Shown here piece by piece: positions 1-6,289 of a stretch of DNA of 9,236 nt; position 1 is the stretch's first letter, and the number at the start of each line of letters is the position of its first letter. The notes below the pieces were generated by a model that had not been told where the DNA came from, ran no database searches, and saw nothing but the letters and a program-made list of their open reading frames with translations. The translations under genes and the position numbers were made by a program. The DNA comes from an uncultured Solobacterium sp. (lineage in GTDB: Bacteria > Bacillota_I > Bacilli_A > Erysipelotrichales > Erysipelotrichaceae): assembly GCA_937895985.1 (NCBI GenBank), contig CALBKL010000026.1, positions 1 through 9,236 on the forward strand, read 5' to 3'.

Positions 1-732
1 TTGATGCTTAAATGCACCTTCTACTTCAATACGAGTAATACCATGACGTACTGTATTAAAAACAGCTTCACATACTTTATCTGCATGGTCAGTGATGACT
101 TGAATACGTGTAATCTTATAACGTTGGTGCATTGTATTGACTACCTGTGTAGAAACATATTGGAAGATAATCGAGTATAAAGCTTTATCCCAACCAAACG
201 CTAAGCCTGCAAGTACTAAGACAAATGCATTTAAACCAAGCAAATAATTCCAAGTAGGTCTTTTTAAACGTACCGATAAATCAATTGCAATGAAGTCTGT
301 ACCACCACTACTCGCATTTGAGCGAAGAGCAAGTCCAATCGAAAACCCATTAATGAGACCTCCAAAAACTGCAATCAATAACATATCCTGTGTAACAATA
401 GGCACATTGATAATAATTGAAAATAGAGAACTTAATGAGAACCAAAGAACAGAATATAAAACAAACTTATGCCCAATACGATTCCAGATAAATAGCACAA
501 CCGTAAAATTCATTACCCAGTAGATGACACCAAATGGAATTACGAAACCAAGATGTCTTTCCACTAGCATTACAACGAGTCGTGAAATACCCGCAAACCC
601 ACCAGGGAATAAATTACCAGAACTTACGAACGATTCAATCCCAAACGCATACACAAGAGCGGACAATGCGATTGTCAGAATATATTGAATATCTTTCTTT
701 GAAAAAGTCATGTTTAGTTTATGAATAGACAT
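1..732 (-). CDS. YitT-family membrane protein (DUF161/DUF2179), 3' end cut off by window
   Basis: This is a multi-pass membrane protein of the YitT family, whose transported substrate or role is not firmly known. 244 residues are visible and family members are usually about 280-290, so some 40 C-terminal residues lie outside the window. Hydrophobic segments fall at about residues 17-32, 66-84, 90-110, 117-136 and 163-180. The family signatures are present: LFPGGFAGISRL at 41-52 and LALRSNASSGGTDFIAI at 134-150. The start of the DUF2179 domain is visible from about residue 205 (ITRIQVITD, then RHGITRIEVEGA). I chose the ATG at 732 because a GGAG lies 11 nt upstream. A second in-frame ATG at 711 would shorten the protein by 7 residues. 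The gene appears monocistronic at its 5' side: the ridA terminator and its own extended -10 promoter precede it. Confidence 0.9.
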   Translation of the reverse strand, partial: MSIHKLNMTFSKKDIQYILTIALSALVYAFGIESFVSSGNLFPGGFAGISRLVVMLVERHLGFVIPFGVIYWVMNFTVVLFIWNRIGHKFVLYSVLWFSLSSLFSIIINVPIVTQDMLLIAVFGGLINGFSIGLALRSNASSGGTDFIAIDLSVRLKRPTWNYLLGLNAFVLVLAGLAFGWDKALYSIIFQYVSTQVVNTMHQRYKITRIQVITDHADKVCEAVFNTVRHGITRIEVEGAFKHQ

Positions 733-763
733 ACGAACTTAATCTCCACTACGTACATGCTAT

Positions 764-772
764 ATCATACCA
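764..772 (-). promoter_or_regulatory. Extended -10 promoter of the YitT-family gene
   Basis: On the minus strand TGGTATGAT is an extended -10 element (TGn plus TATGAT). No good -35 is visible upstream, which is typical of extended -10 promoters. Transcription would begin near 757, giving a leader of about 25 nt with the GGAG ribosome binding site. Confidence 0.55.
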
Positions 773-800
773 TAGAAAAATAAAAAGACCCTAGGGTCTT
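773..800 (-). terminator. Intrinsic terminator of ridA
   Basis: The 16-bp perfect palindrome AAGACCCTAGGGTCTT (785-800) overlaps the ridA stop codon. On the minus strand it folds as a 6-bp stem with a CTAG loop and runs into TTTATTTTT. It separates ridA from the downstream YitT gene. Confidence 0.7.
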
Positions 801-1263
801 ATTGAATATCCAACTTTGTTTCGCAACAATAATCATTACATGTATGGCAACCATCTTCCGCACATAGTACTTCAAGTGCGCGGGTATCCATCGCAAATGC
901 TTCAATCTCTACCTTCGCATTAAATGCAATATCTTTTACTGCGACAGCACTTCTTGCTGGAAATGGCTTTTGAAAGAAACGAGAATATACTTCATTCATT
1001 GCCGCAAACTCTTCCATATTCTTAACAAATACAGTTGTCTTTAAAACATATGACATATTTAAACCGGCCTCTGCTAATAAGGCATCAATATTCTTTAGTA
1101 CTTGTTCCGTTTGAATACGAATGTCATCTGAAACAAGTTGACCAGTTGTTGGATCAATTGGTAACTGTCCAGAGATGTATATAAAGTCTCCTGCACGAAC
1201 AGCGGGTGAATATGGCCCTACCGCTACAGGGGCATTGTTTGAACTAATCGTTTCTTGAATCAT
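799..1263 (-). CDS. ridA: RidA/YjgF-family enamine/imine deaminase with cysteine-rich C-terminal tail
   Basis: RidA proteins are small cytosolic trimers that hydrolyse reactive enamine/imine intermediates, such as 2-aminoacrylate made by PLP enzymes, releasing ammonia and a keto acid. The core (residues 1-126) is canonical: VGPYSPA with Tyr18, YISGQLPIDP, LKTTVFVKNM, the substrate-binding Arg104 in FPARSAVAV, and Glu121 in KVEIEAFA. The protein has 154 residues, whereas the family is usually 125-130. The extra residues form a tail with Cys134, 139, 142, 146 and 147 (C-x4-C-x2-C-x3-C-C) and an adjacent His140, which resembles a metal or redox site. The tail is in frame and ends at a normal stop followed by a terminator. 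A GAGGAG ribosome binding site overlaps the last codons of the upstream small ORF, so translation is probably coupled. Confidence 0.95.
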   Translation of the reverse strand: MIQETISSNNAPVAVGPYSPAVRAGDFIYISGQLPIDPTTGQLVSDDIRIQTEQVLKNIDALLAEAGLNMSYVLKTTVFVKNMEEFAAMNEVYSRFFQKPFPARSAVAVKDIAFNAKVEIEAFAMDTRALEVLCAEDGCHTCNDYCCETKLDIQ

Positions 1264-1266
1264 TGT

Positions 1267-1452
1267 TTACTCCTCACTATTACATTCCGAGTCATCAGAA
1301 AGTGTCGCAAGAAAATCACGATGTTTCGCTTGTCTTCTCTGCATCAACTTCAAATGTTTTTTACTCGACATCACAAGACAACAATACATAGCTAGAACTA
1401 ACATAACCATAATGACAGCTAACGAAATGAAATCATCAAAGGTTTCTAACAT
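1267..1452 (-). CDS. Small single-TM protein, unrecognised (61 aa)
   Basis: I do not recognise this family. The protein has a short acidic N-terminus (MLETFDDF) and one hydrophobic helix at about residues 9-28 containing a CysCys pair. A basic stretch follows (KKHLKLMQRRQAKHR) and then an acidic tail (SDDSECNSEE). By the positive-inside rule the basic tail would be cytoplasmic. The case for a real gene is positional. It has its own promoter just upstream. An AAGATGGTGAT stretch close to the Shine-Dalgarno consensus precedes its ATG by 3 nt. Its last two codons plus stop (GAGGAGTAA) supply the ribosome binding site of ridA, 3 nt away. It probably forms a two-gene transcript with ridA. Function unknown. 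Confidence 0.7.
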   Translation of the reverse strand: MLETFDDFISLAVIMVMLVLAMYCCLVMSSKKHLKLMQRRQAKHRDFLATLSDDSECNSEE

Positions 1453-1474
1453 GTAATCACCATCTTTCCTTGTA

Positions 1475-1504
1475 AGTATACCTATGAATAATGAGGTTGT
1501 CCAA
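1475..1504 (-). promoter_or_regulatory. Promoter of the small-membrane-protein/ridA transcript
   Basis: On the minus strand TTGGAC (1499-1504) is followed after 18 bp by TATACT (1475-1480), a good sigma-A type promoter. Transcription would start near 1468, leaving a leader of about 16 nt. The promoter lies immediately after the trmL stop codon. I see no terminator between the two, so some read-through from the trmL operon is possible. Confidence 0.55.
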
Positions 1505-1512
1505 ATATATGC

Positions 1513-2028
1513 CTATTCAAACTGTTGTAAAAAATCCTTCCCTTTAATTACCTCTGTATGTGATAGTTCCGGAAATCCAAGTTGATCCAAAACTTCATAA
1601 ACGCATATTGCGACACAGTTAGAAAGATTTAAACTACGTGCTTCTGCCACCATTGGAATACGCACACAGCGGTCATAATTATCATGAAGAATATGTTTAT
1701 CAATCCCAGTACTTTCTTTACCAAAGACAAGATATATATCCTTCCCTTCGTCTTCCTTATAGTTAAACTCTGAAGGTGTCTTTTCACCATATCGAGTGAT
1801 GTAATAATAGGAACCTTCATGCATGTTATAAAATGTCTGCCAATCAGGATAGATTTTATAATCCAATTCCTTTACATAATCCATGCCTGCACGTTTCAAC
1901 GACTTGTCCGTAATTTTAAAACCCATTGGCTCAATCAGGTGTAAACGACAATTCATCGCCATACAAGTACGCATAATATTACCAGTATTCTGTGGAATCT
2001 CTGGCTCATATAAAACAACATTAATCAT
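1513..2028 (-). CDS. trmL: tRNA (cytidine/uridine-34 2'-O)-methyltransferase TrmL (SPOUT family)
   Basis: TrmL uses S-adenosylmethionine to methylate the ribose 2'-OH of wobble nucleotide 34 in certain tRNA-Leu species, stabilising decoding. At 171 residues it is close to E. coli TrmL (about 157). All three SPOUT/SpoU motifs are visible: motif 1 PQNTGNIMR (12-20), motif 2 LVFGKESTGI (100-109) and motif 3 with IPM (124-126) and RSLNLSN (131-137). Motifs 2 and 3 form the trefoil-knot cofactor site. Its ATG overlaps the TGA of the upstream DUF1461 gene by 4 nt (ATGA), indicating translational coupling. It is the last gene of the HD-rdgB-DUF1461-trmL cluster. Confidence 0.95.
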   Translation of the reverse strand: MINVVLYEPEIPQNTGNIMRTCMAMNCRLHLIEPMGFKITDKSLKRAGMDYVKELDYKIYPDWQTFYNMHEGSYYYITRYGEKTPSEFNYKEDEGKDIYLVFGKESTGIDKHILHDNYDRCVRIPMVAEARSLNLSNCVAICVYEVLDQLGFPELSHTEVIKGKDFLQQFE

Positions 2029-2714
2029 ACTAACCTTCTTTCAATTCTGTGTTTCAACAACACTAGTAAGATCTTTAATAAAACTATCATACTTATAAAC
2101 AATACTATAATTCCAAAAACAACTGTAAAGAAGAAGTTTGATGGAAACATATTGATCATAATTGAAACATTTGGATCTAGTAAAAATAAATCATTGTCGA
2201 AAAAAATGTAATGGAAATTCATCCAAAAGCCATTAAAGTCCACGATTGCATAAATCCCCACAAACAAAAGTAGTGAGCCCAAGAATAGTAGACCATTTCT
2301 ATACGCATTTGCTAGTATCATATAACTTTCATTTCGATGCGTTAGCACCAAAAATGTTAATAACATAACACTGCCAACAAATAGAATCGTTCTTGTGGTC
2401 ATTGCGTTTAGATATAAATTCTTAACATCTACCATATGTAGTGTTTCACGCTCATCAAAGACCTCACGTTCACTACCATTTACCTTTTCAATAACTTTTA
2501 TATCATCCCTTTTATCTTGCATATAATCAAGTAAGGCATTTGTTGCATTCATTAAACCATCTTCAGAAATACCAATACTTTCAGCTGTGTGATTTAAAGA
2601 ATATTGCCAACGGAAGAACGAACGATTAAAGCATAATAAATCAATCGATGTTAATAACAAAGATAGAAATAATGCTAGTCCCGCTAGTGCAGATAATACC
2701 TTATAACCCTTCAT
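2025..2714 (-). CDS. DUF1461 (TIGR01906-type) integral membrane protein
   Basis: This is a membrane protein of unknown function with 229 residues, a normal length for the family. About four TM helices are visible, at residues 5-24, 107-125, 141-160 and 195-218. Two long non-TM segments carry the conserved family motifs: FDERETLHMVDVK (86-98) and FHYIFFDNDLFLLDP (167-181), followed by INMFPSNFF (187-195). These conserved polar and aromatic motifs probably sit on one face of the membrane and may form a binding or catalytic surface, but that is inference. The gene overlaps the 3' end of rdgB by 14 nt and its stop overlaps the trmL start, so it is embedded in the operon. The upstream ribosome binding site is weak, consistent with coupling to rdgB translation. 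Confidence 0.88.
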   Translation of the reverse strand: MKGYKVLSALAGLALFLSLLLTSIDLLCFNRSFFRWQYSLNHTAESIGISEDGLMNATNALLDYMQDKRDDIKVIEKVNGSEREVFDERETLHMVDVKNLYLNAMTTRTILFVGSVMLLTFLVLTHRNESYMILANAYRNGLLFLGSLLLFVGIYAIVDFNGFWMNFHYIFFDNDLFLLDPNVSIMINMFPSNFFFTVVFGIIVLFISMIVLLKILLVLLKHRIERRLV

Positions 2715-3294
2715 GTTCCATCCACGCTTCTAAACGGACAACTGCCTTGCCTCGATGAGAGATACTATTCTTTTCTTCGTTTGTCATCTCTGCCATTGTT
2801 TTTCCAAATGGTTCATAGAACACAATTGGATCATATCCAAACCCATTCGTACCAGCTGGTTCAGTAGCGATAACACATTCCACAGTATCCTCAAATACAA
2901 CCGGTTCTTGATTTGGTCTTGTAACCGCAATTGCACAAACATAGCGACAATTACGATTAGTTTCATCTTTCATACGGTCCAATACCACCCGATTCTTATA
3001 GGAATATGGTGTATCATGTCCTAACCAGCGCGCACTCTGTACACCTGGTTGTTTATCAAAAGCATCAATTTCTAATCCTGAATCATCTGAGATTGCCATA
3101 ATATGATACTTATCTGTAATTGCTTGTGCTTTAATGATAGCGTTAGCAGAGAAAGTCGTACCTGTTTCATCAATCTCACCAACATCTGGATAATCAGCTA
3201 AGCTTTTCACTTCATAGCCCTTTGGTTCTAACATCTCTTTAAATTCTTTAATCTTACCAGCATTCTTGCTAGCAACTACAATTACTTTATCCAT
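2701..3294 (-). CDS. rdgB: XTP/dITP pyrophosphatase (RdgB/HAM1 family)
   Basis: RdgB hydrolyses non-canonical purine triphosphates (dITP, ITP, XTP) to monophosphate and pyrophosphate, preventing their incorporation into nucleic acids. The 197-residue length is standard. Visible motifs are ASKNAGKIKEF (8-18, substrate phosphate site), TFSANAIIKA (47-56), the catalytic SDDSGLEIDAF (69-79), QPGVQSARW (82-90), GFGYDPIVF (151-159) and SHRGKA (179-184). An AAAGGAA ribosome binding site lies upstream of the ATG within the end of the HD-domain gene, which it overlaps by 8 nt. Pairing with an HD-type nucleotide phosphohydrolase candidate suggests a shared role in nucleotide-pool control, though that is inference from context. 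Confidence 0.96.
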   Translation of the reverse strand: MDKVIVVASKNAGKIKEFKEMLEPKGYEVKSLADYPDVGEIDETGTTFSANAIIKAQAITDKYHIMAISDDSGLEIDAFDKQPGVQSARWLGHDTPYSYKNRVVLDRMKDETNRNCRYVCAIAVTRPNQEPVVFEDTVECVIATEPAGTNGFGYDPIVFYEPFGKTMAEMTNEEKNSISHRGKAVVRLEAWMEHEGL

Positions 3295-4273
3295 TTCGAT
3301 AGATTCCTTTCATCAGATAATGATAATCTGTATTCTTAAATTCATTCACTGCATTTTTAAATGCAGTACTACTTGTTGTAACTCGTCCATGCTTGCATAT
3401 ATATGGATCAATATATCTCTTTTTCGCATTAACCATGATGTCACCAGAAGTATCTTTCACAACATCATAAAGTCTTGTATATTCATCCCAAGTATTACGT
3501 AAATCACTATGCGATATCTTATTGACCACTTCAATTTCTGATAGATATAAATCCGATTCTGTAAGGATATTATCTTTCAATGCCTTGCGTAATATTTCAG
3601 CAAGTTTTTCCATCCCATAGCGGTCAAAGTCGCAAGAATATATCATCCCACAAGATAGAGCACCAAAGGCAAACTCTTCCGCAATCTCAGGATCCTGAAA
3701 CATAATTTCCTTACTACCATCTTCAAGAACACCAACTACAAGATCATTATAATATTTCTCTATTTCGTTGATTTTACGTTTACGATAATTTAATAAATTT
3801 CCAAGAGTATATTCTAAACGATCAGAAGATAATCTTGGAGAGTCATTATCCGCAAGCGGATATACGTGATAATCAGAAACTTCATCAACGGATATTCCAT
3901 CACGCAACAATTGATTCATAATTCCAACATCTTGTAATAAGATTTGTCTTGTTTCATCTTCAGTAGATTCTTGTACTAAATAATCATTTTTAACAAAATC
4001 TATCACATGTGAAAACACACGTGTTGAGATATCGTGAAATAGACCAGCCAACGTTTGTTTTTTATCATGTGTAAAATGCCATATGATACACGCTACACCA
4101 ACACTATGTTCATAACGTGAGTAAGAGCCATAGCTAGAAAATCCTGAGTGTGATGTAAACTGTAGACCACAGTTCATATCCACTCCTTTTAATCGCTGCA
4201 TGGACTTTGAATGAAGATATGGTTCGATAAATACAGGATAGTCTTTTTTATATAAACTTTGCAATTCATTCAT
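3287..4273 (-). CDS. HD-domain phosphohydrolase, dNTPase-like
   Basis: This 328-residue protein belongs to the HD superfamily of metal-dependent phosphohydrolases. The metal-site residues are in order: His56 in SRYEHSVGV, His80-Asp81 in GLFHDIS, His89 in FSHVIDF, and Asp151 in SDRLEYT. The arrangement (RYEHSVGV, LFHDIS..FSH, DRLEY) resembles the SAMHD1/YwfO-type dNTPase group more than cyclic-di-GMP or ppGpp hydrolases. The true substrate is not readable from sequence. The match begins near residue 15 (FIEPYLHSKSMQRLKGV), which supports the ATG at 4273 over Met25. No Shine-Dalgarno precedes that ATG, and a TATAAT box sits 7 nt upstream, suggesting leaderless expression. It is the first gene of the operon with rdgB, DUF1461 and trmL. 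Confidence 0.88.
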   Translation of the reverse strand: MNELQSLYKKDYPVFIEPYLHSKSMQRLKGVDMNCGLQFTSHSGFSSYGSYSRYEHSVGVACIIWHFTHDKKQTLAGLFHDISTRVFSHVIDFVKNDYLVQESTEDETRQILLQDVGIMNQLLRDGISVDEVSDYHVYPLADNDSPRLSSDRLEYTLGNLLNYRKRKINEIEKYYNDLVVGVLEDGSKEIMFQDPEIAEEFAFGALSCGMIYSCDFDRYGMEKLAEILRKALKDNILTESDLYLSEIEVVNKISHSDLRNTWDEYTRLYDVVKDTSGDIMVNAKKRYIDPYICKHGRVTTSSTAFKNAVNEFKNTDYHYLMKGIYRNG

Positions 4274-4280
4274 GACTATT

Positions 4281-4286
4281 ATTATA
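4281..4286 (-). promoter_or_regulatory. Candidate -10 box giving a leaderless HD-domain mRNA
   Basis: TATAAT on the minus strand ends 7 nt before the ATG at 4273, so the predicted start site (about 4274) falls at or within a base or two of the start codon. A -35 would have to lie inside the terminator hairpin just upstream (TGTTAA, 17-bp spacing), which is only a weak match. No other promoter or ribosome binding site fits between the terminator and the gene. Confidence 0.45.
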
Positions 4287-4314
4287 TAAAATAAAAGACC
4301 TGATTAACAGGTCT
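4287..4314 (-). terminator. Intrinsic terminator of the tRNA-Gln transcript
   Basis: On the minus strand AGACCTG (4314-4308), loop TTAAT, CAGGTCT (4302-4296) form a perfect 7-bp stem followed by TTTTATTTTAT. It lies 7 nt after the tRNA 3' end and only about 14 nt before the HD-domain start codon. Confidence 0.85.
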
Positions 4315-4321
4315 AATTAGG

Positions 4322-4394
4322 CTGGGATAGAGAGATTCGAACTCCCGAAATGGCTGGTTCAGAGCCAGCTGCCTTACCGCTTGGCTATATCCCA
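4322..4394 (-). tRNA. tRNA-Gln (anticodon CTG)
   Basis: The minus strand folds into a full cloverleaf. The acceptor stem is TGGGATA/TATCCCA, the D-arm GCC/GGC with loop AAGCGGTAA, and the anticodon stem GCTGG/CCAGC with loop CTCTGAA. The T-arm is GGGAG/CTCTC (one G-U) with loop TTCGAAT, and the discriminator is G73. The loop places CTG at positions 34-36, which reads the Gln codon CAG. The leading TGGGATATAGCCAAGCGGTAAGGC-type 5' half is characteristic of bacterial tRNA-Gln. The genome encodes CC then T after G73, so the full CCA end is not encoded and must be added enzymatically. A good promoter lies just upstream and an intrinsic terminator just downstream, so it is an independent unit. Confidence 0.95.
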
Positions 4395-4408
4395 ATAGCG
4401 CAATAACT

Positions 4409-4437
4409 ATTATAGCGAAAAACCTCTCATATGCAAA
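4409..4437 (-). promoter_or_regulatory. Promoter of tRNA-Gln
   Basis: On the minus strand TTTGCA (4432-4437), a 17-bp spacer and a consensus TATAAT (4409-4414) precede the tRNA. The predicted start is about 4402, some 8 nt before the mature 5' end. Confidence 0.65.
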
Positions 4438-4478
4438 GACTTTTTTCAAAGACTATTTAGTTATTACGAATTCCTAAC

Positions 4479-4706
4479 TTATTGGTTTGTCACTGTAAAG
4501 CCAGCATCCTGGAATGCATTTACGATAATAGATCGGTCAACACCATGGTTAGCTGCTGCCATTAATGGAGTCATAATCTTCGTATGCGGATTCTCCTCTA
4601 CGCAATGACGCATACCGCCAAATCCTAAAGTTTCCATAATATCTAAGAACTCAGGAATTGTTGTTGCTAGTTCATAAACTGATTTTGTTAAATCGATTTC
4701 CTTCAT
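4479..4706 (-). CDS. DUF1858-domain protein (75 aa)
   Basis: This is a small stand-alone DUF1858-type protein. The features recognised are the opening MKEIDLTKSVYEL, then IPEFLDIMETLGFGG (17-31) and a C-terminal region MTPLMAAANHGVDRSIIV (45-62) ending in an AFQDAGFTV segment. The domain occurs alone or fused to DUF438 and related redox or sensor proteins, and its function is not established. One cysteine (Cys35) is present, so there is no obvious metal cluster. I start it at the ATG at 4706, because AAGAGGT lies 4 nt upstream. The longer reading from 4727 lacks a ribosome binding site and would put that AAGAGGT inside the gene. It is divergent from gltX; no clear terminator separates it from tRNA-Gln. 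Confidence 0.78.
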   Translation of the reverse strand: MKEIDLTKSVYELATTIPEFLDIMETLGFGGMRHCVEENPHTKIMTPLMAAANHGVDRSIIVNAFQDAGFTVTNQ

Positions 4707-4710
4707 ATTT

Positions 4711-4717
4711 ACCTCTT
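4711..4717 (-). promoter_or_regulatory. Ribosome binding site fixing the DUF1858 start
   Basis: AAGAGGT on the minus strand, followed by AAAT and the ATG at 4706. It decides between this start and the in-frame ATG at 4727. Confidence 0.7.
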
Positions 4718-4774
4718 TTCCTATCATATTTTAACAAGAAATGTTTATTTACGCATTTAATATAATCTTCTGCA

Positions 4775-4803
4775 TTGTTATAAACACACAAAAAGCGTAA
4801 AAT
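4775..4803 (+). promoter_or_regulatory. Promoter of gltX
   Basis: TTGTTA (4775-4780), a 17-bp spacer and TAAAAT (4798-4803) form a good sigma-A promoter, with a start near 4810 and a short leader. A second TATAAT at 4761-4766 lacks a good -35. The leader is too short for a T-box or attenuator. Confidence 0.6.
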
Positions 4804-4828
4804 ATATAAGAATAAAAGGAGTATTACA

Positions 4829-6283
4829 ATGGCTATTAGAACAAGATTTGCACCAAGTCCTACCGGCTATATGCATATCGGTAATTTACGTACTGCATTA
4901 TATGCATACTTAGTTGCAAAAAAAGACCCTGAAGGCGTTTATATCCTTCGTATCGAAGATACTGACCAAGGTCGTTTGGTAGAAGGTGCCACAGATATTA
5001 TTTATGACACATTAAAAGCTTGCGGTCTAAAGCATGATGAAGGACCAGATAATGGTGGTAACTTTGGTCCATACGTACAATCTGAACGTGTACGTAGCGG
5101 TCTATATCTCAAATATGCAAAGGAACTCATTCAACGTGGTGGAGCGCATTATTGCTTCTGTGATGAAGAATTAATTGCAGCACAACGTGAACTACAGGAA
5201 GCACGTGGTGAATCCTTTAAGTTTGATGATCCATGTAAGTTATTAACCGTCGAAGAATGTGAAGCAAGAATTGAAGCCGGTGAGAAGTTTGTTATTCGTC
5301 AGACAATTCCTGAAACAGGAACAACATACTTTGATGATGAGGTATTTGGACGAATCACTGTTGAAAATAATACATTAGATGAACAGGTATTAATTAAGAG
5401 TGATGGCTTCCCTACTTATAACTTTGCAAACGTAATTGATGACCATTTAATGGGCATTACGGATGTTGTACGTGGTATGGAATACTTATCCTCTACTCCT
5501 AAGTACAACTTAATCTATAACGCATTTGAATGGGATATCCCAAGATATATTCACTGCCCACCAGTGATGAAGGACGAACATTCCAAGTTATCCAAGCGTA
5601 ACGGTGACGCATCCTTCCAGGATTTAGTGGCTAAGGGTTATTTACCTGGTGCTATCTTAAACTACATTGCTTTATTAGGTTGGTCCCCATCGGAAGATCG
5701 TGAAATCTTCACACTTGATGAATTAGTACAAGCATTTGATGTAAAGCATATCGGTACTTCTGGTGCCATCTTTGATCCCGAAAAACTTAAATGGGTGAAT
5801 GGTATGTGGTTAAGAAATATGGATCTAGATTCTTACGAGAAGTTAGTAACCCCATATATTGATGAAGCAGTAAAAGGCAATTTTAACCGCAGACAAATAG
5901 CTGCTATCTTACAACAACGTGCTCAAACATTAGCTGAAATTCCAGAGATGTTAACATTCTTTGACAACTTCCCTTCTTATTCCAATGATTTATTCATTAA
6001 TAAGAAGATGAAGACAGATCCAACTATCGCTCTAAAGTCTTTACAAGCATCTTATGAAGCCTTAAAGAATCAAGAAGATTGGTCGGAAGAAGCACTACAT
6101 ACAACATTACTTGCCTTACCTGCTAAGTTAGAAATGAAGAATGGACAAGTTCTATTCCCATTGCGTCTAGCAATTACAGGTATGCAGTTTACACCAGGTG
6201 GTGCGATTGAAATCAGTTCTATCCTTGGCAAAGAAGAAACTCTTCGCCGTCTAGAATTATCAATCAAGCAACTTGAACAATAA
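4829..6283 (+). CDS. gltX: Glutamyl-tRNA synthetase
   Basis: This class I aminoacyl-tRNA synthetase attaches glutamate to tRNA-Glu using ATP. In bacteria lacking GlnRS it is often non-discriminating and also charges tRNA-Gln for later amidation by GatCAB. Length (484 aa) is normal. Visible motifs are RFAPSPTGYMHIGNLRTAL (6-24) with the HIGH-type signature HIGN at 16-19, RIEDTD (41-46), and KLSKRNGD (253-260) as the KMSKS equivalent. In the region matching the E. coli zinc site, Cys109-x-Cys111 and Cys136 are present. The fourth ligand (His in E. coli) is Leu138, so the zinc site is incomplete. AAAGGAG lies 7 nt before the ATG. It is the only plus-strand gene, with its own promoter and terminator, divergent from the DUF1858 gene. 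Confidence 0.97.
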   Translation: MAIRTRFAPSPTGYMHIGNLRTALYAYLVAKKDPEGVYILRIEDTDQGRLVEGATDIIYDTLKACGLKHDEGPDNGGNFGPYVQSERVRSGLYLKYAKELIQRGGAHYCFCDEELIAAQRELQEARGESFKFDDPCKLLTVEECEARIEAGEKFVIRQTIPETGTTYFDDEVFGRITVENNTLDEQVLIKSDGFPTYNFANVIDDHLMGITDVVRGMEYLSSTPKYNLIYNAFEWDIPRYIHCPPVMKDEHSKLSKRNGDASFQDLVAKGYLPGAILNYIALLGWSPSEDREIFTLDELVQAFDVKHIGTSGAIFDPEKLKWVNGMWLRNMDLDSYEKLVTPYIDEAVKGNFNRRQIAAILQQRAQTLAEIPEMLTFFDNFPSYSNDLFINKKMKTDPTIALKSLQASYEALKNQEDWSEEALHTTLLALPAKLEMKNGQVLFPLRLAITGMQFTPGGAIEISSILGKEETLRRLELSIKQLEQ

Positions 6284-6289
6284 ATCTTT

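Noticed and set aside
290..728. Two plus-strand ORFs opposite the YitT gene
   Set aside because: They are antisense shadows of a well-supported membrane protein gene; they lack ribosome binding sites and recognisable sequence.
2755..3024. ORFs on both strands within rdgB
   Set aside because: Out-of-frame shadows of rdgB, with no ribosome binding site and low-complexity translations.
4322..4394. tRNA-Gln as an integration (att) site for a mobile element
   Set aside because: No integrase gene and no duplicated tRNA 3' end were seen; the neighbours are ordinary housekeeping genes.
4434..4454. 8-bp direct repeat CAAAGACT (4434-4441 and 4447-4454) between the DUF1858 gene and tRNA-Gln
   Set aside because: Short, only two copies, no hairpin potential as a terminator; one copy overlaps the tRNA -35. 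Most likely chance in AT-rich DNA.
4707..4727. Longer DUF1858 protein starting at 4727
   Set aside because: It has no ribosome binding site and would bury the AAGAGGT that serves the ATG at 4706.
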